This document shows, piece after piece, positions 7,055 through 10,865 of a stretch of DNA of 10,865 bases. Each line of letters starts with the position of its first letter. Position 1 is the stretch's first letter. The notes beneath the pieces were generated by a model. It made no database searches and was not told where the DNA came from. It saw only the letters and a program-made list of their open reading frames with translations. A program made the translations under genes and the position numbers. The DNA comes from a bacterium (GTDB lineage Bacteria; Vulcanimicrobiota; Xenobia; Xenobiales; Xenobiaceae), in contig JAFSXO010000321.1 in assembly GCA_017444045.1 (NCBI GenBank), positions 1-10,865 of the forward strand. The letters are read 5' to 3'.

Positions 7055-7867
7055 TTAAGACCGCTCCGCCAGCAGAGATTCGTGCAGGCGCGACAGAGCC
7101 TTGGACATATCCTGTTCAATTTCTTTCAGGGCTTCGTTGCTTAGATTCTCGTCAAAGCTTGAGCCGCGGATGCAGATCGCTTTGCGGTCGCTGTTGACTT
7201 CAAACGACTTCATTTCGATATAGCCCTTTAGCTCGTCCCAGCTGACGATCAGCTCATGGTCAGTTACTACCAGAACCTCGCCGGTAACTGTTCTGCCGGT
7301 GCGCAGCACTAAGCTCACGGGAGTTCCCGGCTCGCCGATGGTTCCCGAATCGGTAAGCCAGCTGGCCAGGCCGTCTTCGGTCTGGTAATAGCGCATCAGC
7401 TGTTCTTTTTCGTAGCCGGAACCTGTCAGGGCAAAGAAATTGCGGCGCTGCTTGCCCCAGTATTTTTCCAGGTAGATTTTGAGCGCCCCCAGCGACATCA
7501 TCCAGCCAGAGTTGGCGTCGCCGGCTCCTTCGGCTCCTTCGGCTCCGGGACCGGTCTCGGTGACCTCGATGCGCGAGCCGGTGCCGTAATTGCGGATGGC
7601 AACGGTGATGGTCTGTGTACCCAGGCCGGGAATAATGGCTTTATAGACTATGCGCGTGGGCGGTTTGATCTCGGATATGGTGTATTTTGAGCTGTAGCCG
7701 AAGCGCTCCCAGGTCATGGTAACCTTGCTGCCCAGACCCGGCCAGCCCTTGACCTTATCGCAGTACCACTGCGCCAAATGGTGGCCTTCGGTCCAAGCAT
7801 CGAAAGCTTTTTCCAGCGGAACCGCCGCTATGATGAATTTTTTTATTTCGGGTCTGCCTATGGCCAT
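7055..7867 (-). CDS. Tandem AHSA1/SRPBCC (START-like) domain protein
   Basis: The 270-residue soluble protein appears to hold two helix-grip SRPBCC domains of the AHSA1 type. The first (about 7-138) shows the usual opening IKKFIIAAVPLEKAFDAWTE, WYCD (34-37), a strand-rich middle and the closing helix GWMMSLGALKIYLEKYWG. The second (about 143-265) begins FFALTGSGYEKEQLMRYYQTEDGLASWL and ends in a long helix (NEALKEIEQDMSKALSRLHE). The second copy is more diverged and less certain. AHSA1-like domains bind hydrophobic ligands or, in eukaryotes, stimulate Hsp90; the role here is unknown. The ATG start has AGGT five bases upstream and a TATAAT box further up. A short Gly/Ala/Glu stretch (108-117) is coded by a 9-base tandem repeat in the first domain. 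Confidence 0.85.
   Translation of the reverse strand: MAIGRPEIKKFIIAAVPLEKAFDAWTEGHHLAQWYCDKVKGWPGLGSKVTMTWERFGYSSKYTISEIKPPTRIVYKAIIPGLGTQTITVAIRNYGTGSRIEVTETGPGAEGAEGAGDANSGWMMSLGALKIYLEKYWGKQRRNFFALTGSGYEKEQLMRYYQTEDGLASWLTDSGTIGEPGTPVSLVLRTGRTVTGEVLVVTDHELIVSWDELKGYIEMKSFEVNSDRKAICIRGSSFDENLSNEALKEIEQDMSKALSRLHESLLAERS
7522..7548 (-). repeat. 9-bp tandem repeat inside the AHSA1 gene
   Basis: CGGCTCCTT occurs twice in a row (7522-7530, 7531-7539) and is followed by a third, altered unit CGGCTCCGG. On the coding strand this gives the PGAEGAEGA segment, in the loop before the closing helix of the first SRPBCC domain. It is in frame and looks like replication slippage in a surface loop. Confidence 0.7.
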
Positions 7868-7895
7868 AATCTACCTGCTGAGCTTAGTCTATTTA

Positions 7896-7901
7896 ATTAT
7901 A
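7896..7901 (-). promoter_or_regulatory. Putative -10 box of the AHSA1 gene
   Basis: A perfect TATAAT on the minus strand (7901-7896) sits about 29 bases before the ATG in an AT-rich stretch, with the AGGT ribosome site between. I find no good -35 at the usual distance (CATCAA at 17 bases), so the promoter may depend on an activator or the call may be chance. Confidence 0.4.
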
Positions 7902-7976
7902 GTTTGTGCTTAACGCATTTGATGATTGCAGAACCTTTCTCACTTCGATACCGAATAATGCTCCCCCTTCTATGCG

Positions 7977-8008
7977 CAATGCTTATAAGTTAAGGAGCGA
8001 AAGCATTG
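7977..8008. repeat. Inverted repeat CAATGCTT/AAGCATTG
   Basis: Eight-base perfect arms at 7977-7984 and 8001-8008 flank a 16-base loop. The loop contains an AAGGAGCG sequence resembling a ribosome site, but no start codon with an open frame follows it. This is the first of the consecutive hairpins in the intergenic stretch. Confidence 0.55.
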
Positions 8009-8038
8009 ACATTGCTCATTCATGAACGTTTGCGCTGC

Positions 8039-8070
8039 GTTGTATGTTAGCGTACAAGTTAGCACACAAC
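8039..8070. repeat. Inverted repeat with 13-base arms around GTACAA
   Basis: GTTGTATGTTAGC (8039-8051) and GTTAGCACACAAC (8058-8070) can pair at 10 of 13 positions, two of the three exceptions being allowed as G-U pairs in RNA. The arms contain GTTAGC, a word also seen in the 33-bp repeat. Directly to the left, TTTGCGCTGC (8029-8038) is the reverse complement of the GCAGCGCAAA that ends the 65-bp repeat. Confidence 0.55.
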
Positions 8071-8107
8071 ATGCGTTAAACTTCGATTCTTCCGCCAACT
8101 GTGGCCA

Positions 8108-8157
8108 CCCCCTCTGTCGCTGACGCGACTTCTCCCCCTGCCATTCTTTAGGGGGAG
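8108..8157. repeat. C-rich palindromic element with two hairpins
   Basis: CCCCCTCTGTCGC, TGAC, then GCGACTTCTCCCCCT forms one small hairpin (GTCGC 8116-8120 with GCGAC 8125-8129). A second, perfect 8-bp stem pairs CTCCCCCT (8132-8139) with AGGGGGAG (8150-8157). The G run could instead pair with the first C run (8108-8113), so the two foldings exclude each other. From general knowledge, similar C-run/GTC-palindrome/C-run intergenic repeats are frequent in gut anaerobes; that resemblance is from memory and unverified. Confidence 0.6.
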
Positions 8158-8168
8158 TTAGGATGTTA

Positions 8169-8201
8169 TCAGGTTAGCTAATCGCTAACTTATAACCATT
8201 G
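8169..8201 (-). repeat. Dispersed 33-bp repeat, copy B (inverted)
   Basis: Its reverse complement matches 208-240 at 29 of 33 positions. It contains its own small palindrome GTTAGC-TAATC-GCTAAC. Together with copy C just to the right (8216-8241) it forms a long imperfect stem around a loop of roughly 14 bases. Confidence 0.65.
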
Positions 8202-8215
8202 CTTCTATGCGTCAC

Positions 8216-8241
8216 TGGTTAAGGGTTAGCGATGAGCTAGT
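8216..8241 (+). repeat. Dispersed 33-bp repeat, copy C (partial)
   Basis: TGGTTA, three variable bases, GTTAGCGAT, then AGCTA: this matches the reverse complement of copy B at about 21 of 26 positions. It lies head-to-head with copy B, and the last bases of the repeat are missing or changed. The pair gives a roughly 26-base imperfect hairpin arm. Confidence 0.5.
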
Positions 8242-8266
8242 ATTTGCGGATTATCGCGCGTAACCA

Positions 8267-8331
8267 GTTCCGCGCAAGGCACCTCTGAGCGTAGCGAAGC
8301 AGTGCCGGCGCGGCAGCAGATGCAGCGCAAA
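8267..8331 (+). repeat. Dispersed 65-bp repeat, copy 2 (upstream of yccF)
   Basis: It aligns without gaps to 4895-4959 at 53 of 65 positions. Here the internal palindrome is stronger: CCGCGC-AA-GGCAC (8270-8282) pairs with GTGCC-G-GCGCGG (8302-8313) around a 19-base loop containing AGCGTAGCGAAGC. The element ends where the yccF promoter palindrome begins. Confidence 0.7.
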
Positions 8332-8361
8332 GGCATGTGTGAATTATTCGCACAATTGCCT
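8331..8361. promoter_or_regulatory. Palindrome overlapping the yccF -35 box
   Basis: GTGTGAAT (8337-8344) and ATTCGCAC (8346-8353) form a 17-base near-perfect palindrome centred on 8345. Outer arms AGGCA (8331-8335) and TGCCT (8357-8361) extend it. TGCCT is part of the -35 TTGCCT. A dimeric repressor or activator site is possible from this position, but it could equally be the trailing hairpin of the 65-bp repeat, since copy 1 also has a hairpin there. Confidence 0.4.
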
Positions 8362-8383
8362 ATATTAGCAACATCGGTATAAT
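8356..8383 (+). promoter_or_regulatory. Sigma70-type promoter of yccF (and possibly jetAB)
   Basis: TTGCCT (8356-8361) and a perfect TATAAT (8378-8383) are 16 bases apart, in AT-rich DNA, with the start expected near 8390. This is the best promoter in the window. No terminator or comparably good promoter follows before jetA, so it may transcribe yccF and the Wadjet genes together. Confidence 0.72.
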
Positions 8384-8423
8384 ATAGTGCAGTAAAATAA
8401 TGTTATAACCAAGATGGTGAAGT

Positions 8424-8792
8424 ATGCAAACATTAGCAAATATTATTTGGTTCATTTTTGGCGGTGTGTTAGGCGGTCTGAGCTGGATGCTCGCAGGCTG
8501 TCTTATGTGCATTACCATTATCGGCATTCCCGTGGGCAAGCAGTGTTTTAAGCTGGCTAAGCTGGCCTTCTTCCCCTTCGGCAAGGAAATCGTCTATGAA
8601 GGCGGCAGTGTCTCTCTTTTCATAAACGCGCTGTGGATACTGCTGTGCGGCTGGGAGCTGGCTGCCGGATATGTGACCTTAGCCCTGCCGTATTTTGCTT
8701 CGATAATCGGTATCCCCGTGGGGTATCAGTGCCTCAAGCTGGCGCGGCTTTCGCTGATGCCTTTTGGCGCCGAGGTTGTGGAAAGCGAATAG
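8424..8792 (+). CDS. yccF: YccF family membrane protein
   Basis: The 122-residue inner-membrane protein has the duplicated YccF domain. IGIPVGKQCFKLAKLAFFPFG (33-53) and IGIPVGYQCLKLARLSLMPFG (95-115) are two copies of the family signature, each preceded by a hydrophobic segment (about 5-32 and 66-94). The length suits the family, whose E. coli member is slightly longer. Biochemical function is unknown for the family. The ATG at 8424 has a modest GGTGA ribosome site three bases upstream. The promoter at 8356-8383 lies directly ahead, and jetA follows after 50 bases on the same strand without a visible terminator. A tie to the defence genes is only positional. Confidence 0.92.
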   Translation: MQTLANIIWFIFGGVLGGLSWMLAGCLMCITIIGIPVGKQCFKLAKLAFFPFGKEIVYEGGSVSLFINALWILLCGWELAAGYVTLALPYFASIIGIPVGYQCLKLARLSLMPFGAEVVESE

Positions 8793-8842
8793 GTCCCAGC
8801 TATTAACGGGTCAGCGATACATGAACGATAAAGAGGCAGCAT

Positions 8843-10258
8843 ATGGACGGCTTATTTGAGGTCGTTGGCGATAGCTTTTTCAAGCCGCTGAGCAGCAAAT
8901 ACAAACAGCAGTTCATAAGCTGCCTTAATATTATTTACAGCTCCTATCGCTCCGAGCTGTCCTACGGTGTGGAACGCTCAGTAATAGTCGACAAGCTGAC
9001 CGCCTATTTTGACAGTCTGAATTTAGGTGCCATATATTTGGACGATGAAGACGAGATGCTGCGCGATGCTCGGACTCAGGCTTCGTCATTCCTGCGCCAG
9101 CTGAGCAAATGCGGCTGGCTGGAAGCGGAGATGGGCAGCGACCAAATACCCAGGCTAAATCTGCCCGCCCATGCGGTGTCCATGCTGGAGGCTCTGAAGA
9201 ATATATCCAGCAAAAAAGAGATCGAGTATCAGAGCGAAATCTCGGCGATTTATTCACTGCTGACCAATAGCGAACTGCGCGACAAGCCCTATCCTCTGAT
9301 TATTAAGCCTGTGCACCAGCACACCGAGGCGCTGTTTATTGGCCTTAAGCAGCTAAATACCAGCATCAAGAATTATATAGACAGCAGTACTGCTGGCAAA
9401 ACGGCCGAGCAGATATTTGAGGAATTCATCAAATACAATAAAGAAATCGGCTCTAAAGCTTATCACCGCATGAAGACCAGCGATAATATATCGCGTTTTC
9501 GCCCCGTTATCATCGGACGTCTGCGCGATATGCTGCACGATCCCCAGCTTATCGCCCGCTGCGCCGCGGAGTATCGCGAAATTGAGAATAGGGGAGACAA
9601 AGGCACTGCTGAAGACGAGGTCAGCCGGGTTATAAACGAGATCGTCAGCCATTTCAATTCTTACGATGAGATCGCTGAAGAGATCGACAAGAAGCATAGC
9701 AAATATCTGCAGCAGGCCGTGGTTAGGGCTCGTTTTTTGCTGCTGAGCAATGACAGCCATGAAAGCAAAATCTCCACCATATTGCAGGCCTGGGCCGCCG
9801 AGTATAACAGCGACAGCCAGGCTAATATGAACGATCCTGCCGATGACGGCGTGAATGCTATGTTCTGTCTGTTTCCCCAGCGCTTTGTCGATGAAGCCTC
9901 GCTGAAAACCGTCGCGGTAAGAAATAGAATAACCTCGGTGGCTCCGCTGGTTCAGCCTTTGGCGCTGAGCAAGGATGAGCGGCGCAAACGGGCGGAGCAG
10001 ATGCGCATTAGAAACCAGGCGCGTTTTTCTCGGCAGAATGTATTTGCCTTTGTTGCCACGCTTTTGGAGCGGTGCCCGGAAATATTGGCTTCTGAGCTGC
10101 CCATTGCCAGCCGTCGCGATGCTGTGCGCATCGTCATGATCCGGCTTTTTGGGCGATTGCGCCAGGCCAGTTACGCCGTTATTCCTCAGCAGCGAGAGGT
10201 CTGCGTTAATGGTTTTAGCTTTAACGATTTTTTGATAAAGAAGAAGGATGGCAAATGA
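8843..10258 (+). CDS. jetA: Wadjet system subunit JetA (MukF-like kleisin, DUF5716-like)
   Basis: Wadjet is an SMC-type complex that senses and, through its JetD nuclease, cleaves closed circular plasmid DNA; JetA is the kleisin bridging the SMC heads. The 471 residues follow the JetA family of this type: LFEVVGDSFFKPLSSKYKQ near the N-terminus (4-22), the winged-helix-like part with SSFLRQLSKCGWLEAEM (81-97) and LNLPAHAVSMLEAL (105-118), EYQSEISAIYSLLTN (128-142), FRPVIIGRLRDML (219-231), and YDEIAEEIDKKHSKYLQQAV (274-293). A basic stretch follows (DERRKRAEQMRIRNQARFSR, 378-397), then a C-terminal domain. The ATG at 8843 has GAGG six bases upstream. jetB overlaps its stop by four bases. I recognise the family from memory of its conserved blocks; it looks like the DUF5716 rather than the DUF3375 kind of JetA, and I do not assign a type number. 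Confidence 0.88.
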   Translation: MDGLFEVVGDSFFKPLSSKYKQQFISCLNIIYSSYRSELSYGVERSVIVDKLTAYFDSLNLGAIYLDDEDEMLRDARTQASSFLRQLSKCGWLEAEMGSDQIPRLNLPAHAVSMLEALKNISSKKEIEYQSEISAIYSLLTNSELRDKPYPLIIKPVHQHTEALFIGLKQLNTSIKNYIDSSTAGKTAEQIFEEFIKYNKEIGSKAYHRMKTSDNISRFRPVIIGRLRDMLHDPQLIARCAAEYREIENRGDKGTAEDEVSRVINEIVSHFNSYDEIAEEIDKKHSKYLQQAVVRARFLLLSNDSHESKISTILQAWAAEYNSDSQANMNDPADDGVNAMFCLFPQRFVDEASLKTVAVRNRITSVAPLVQPLALSKDERRKRAEQMRIRNQARFSRQNVFAFVATLLERCPEILASELPIASRRDAVRIVMIRLFGRLRQASYAVIPQQREVCVNGFSFNDFLIKKKDGK

Positions 10259-10865
10259 GTTTATCAGCGGACAGCCAAGACCGCCTCAGCGAACGTAGGG
10301 CTAATAATCACTGTTTCAGTCTGGGCAGCGGCGTAACGCCGGAGAGGTTTAAGGCCGTAGCCAATCGCATTCTCAACGAATGCTTTTTGCTGCGCCAGGC
10401 GGAAACGACGCGCAATGATTATTGGTATCTGCTAAACAATCAACAGGTATTCAGCGATTTCTTTGATCTGCTGGGCTATGAGCTGATTATTCAGAAGGAG
10501 CAGGGCGTGGTCGCGCTTAGCAACCCCAGCGGGACGGGCAGATTGCAGCTGAATAAGATATCTACTGTCCTGCTGCTCATTCTGCGGCTTATTTATATAG
10601 AGAAGCGCAAAGAGCTGCTCCAGACGAAAGAAGTCATCATAACTGCCGAAGAAATATATGAACGTTATGGTATGCTTAAGCTCAGAACCAAGCTTGATAA
10701 AACCTCGATGCGCAATTCACTGGGCTTATTGCGCCGTTTTCACATTATTAACAATTTAGACAGAGACCTAGGGCTTCCGGAGACGCGGATTGTCGTCTAT
10801 CATTCCGTTATGCTTGCCGTTCCGGCCGATTCTCTGGATATAGCCTACAATAAAGCCCAGGCAAA
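10255..10865 (+). CDS. jetB: Wadjet system subunit JetB (MukE-like, DUF4194), 3' end cut by the window
   Basis: JetB is the MukE-like winged-helix partner of JetA in the Wadjet SMC complex. The ATG overlaps the jetA stop (ATGA, 10255-10258), with AAGGA six bases upstream, so the two should be translated together. The frame is open for 203 codons to the window end. Family blocks are clear: RFKAVANRILNECFLLR (31-47), DYWYLLNNQQVFSDFFDLLG (55-74), GTGRLQLNKISTVLLLILRL (93-112), IYIEKRKELL (113-122), the EEIYERYGMLKLRTKLDKTSM stretch (132-152), and ETRIVVYHSVMLAVPAD (176-192). The last motif is normally near the C-terminus, so only a few residues are probably missing. jetC and jetD should follow, but they lie outside the window. 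Confidence 0.9.
   Translation, partial: MSLSADSQDRLSERRANNHCFSLGSGVTPERFKAVANRILNECFLLRQAETTRNDYWYLLNNQQVFSDFFDLLGYELIIQKEQGVVALSNPSGTGRLQLNKISTVLLLILRLIYIEKRKELLQTKEVIITAEEIYERYGMLKLRTKLDKTSMRNSLGLLRRFHIINNLDRDLGLPETRIVVYHSVMLAVPADSLDIAYNKAQA

Larger units (their letters stand above)
7868..8423. other. Gene-free stretch filled with palindromes and repeats
   Basis: No reading frame here looks like a protein. The stretch holds the AHSA1 upstream region, then at least six inverted repeats in a row: 7977-8008, 8039-8070, 8116-8157 (two stems), 8169-8241, 8270-8313 and 8331-8361. It ends with the yccF promoter. Two of the units belong to repeats found elsewhere in this window, so the stretch looks like a site where several intergenic repeat elements have accumulated. 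Confidence 0.75.

Noticed and set aside
7716..7993. Plus-strand frames of 65 and 71 residues at the 5' side of the AHSA1 gene
   Set aside because: They overlap the well-supported minus-strand gene and its promoter region and lack ribosome sites and recognisable composition.
7977..8361. CRISPR array
   Set aside because: The repeats are palindromes of different sequence, not regularly spaced copies of one repeat, and no cas gene is visible.
8821..8859. Short 12-codon ATG frame overlapping the jetA start, considered as a leader peptide
   Set aside because: It has no ribosome site of its own and no attenuator-like structure follows; chance occurrence is the simpler reading.

Overview
The window is bacterial chromosome, most likely from a diderm (Gram-negative-type) anaerobe or facultative organism of moderate GC content. 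A full-length DsbD with an N-terminal periplasmic domain and a signal peptide points to a periplasm. I cannot place it to a genus from sequence alone. AUA isoleucine codons are common, and GTG is used as a start for the phosphorylase.

Layout. Bases 1-153 are the 3' end of a membrane-protein gene (+). It converges with a long minus-strand alpha-glucan phosphorylase gene (glgP, 334-2880) across a strong bidirectional terminator. Upstream of glgP lies a minus-strand two-gene operon (3112-4794). It encodes a helical 419-residue protein with a central zinc ribbon, and a 137-residue protein with an N-terminal zinc ribbon and one C-terminal membrane helix. Both carry a ribbon of identical spacing, and the first stop codon overlaps the next gene's Shine-Dalgarno sequence. 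Divergent from it is dsbD (+, 5001-6944), which converges through a second hairpin terminator on a minus-strand tandem AHSA1/SRPBCC-domain protein (7055-7867).

From 7868 to 8423 there is no gene. This stretch is packed with palindromes, and it holds copies of two dispersed repeats that also occur elsewhere in the window: one beside the glgP terminator, one just upstream of dsbD. At its right end a good sigma70-type promoter (TTGCCT-N16-TATAAT) drives yccF (8424-8792).

The right end (8843 onward) holds the start of a Wadjet defence locus: jetA complete and jetB lacking only its extreme C-terminus, overlapping by ATGA. JetA and JetB resemble the MukF-like kleisin and MukE-like subunits of an SMC complex that recognises and, with the JetD nuclease, cleaves circular plasmid DNA. 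The expected jetC (SMC ATPase) and jetD (TOPRIM nuclease) would lie beyond the right edge and cannot be seen. With no terminator between yccF and jetA and only 50 bases separating them, the yccF promoter may also feed the Wadjet genes.

The most notable items are the Wadjet genes, the repeat-rich hairpin field just upstream of them, and the unrecognised zinc-ribbon operon with its three-fold helical repeat.
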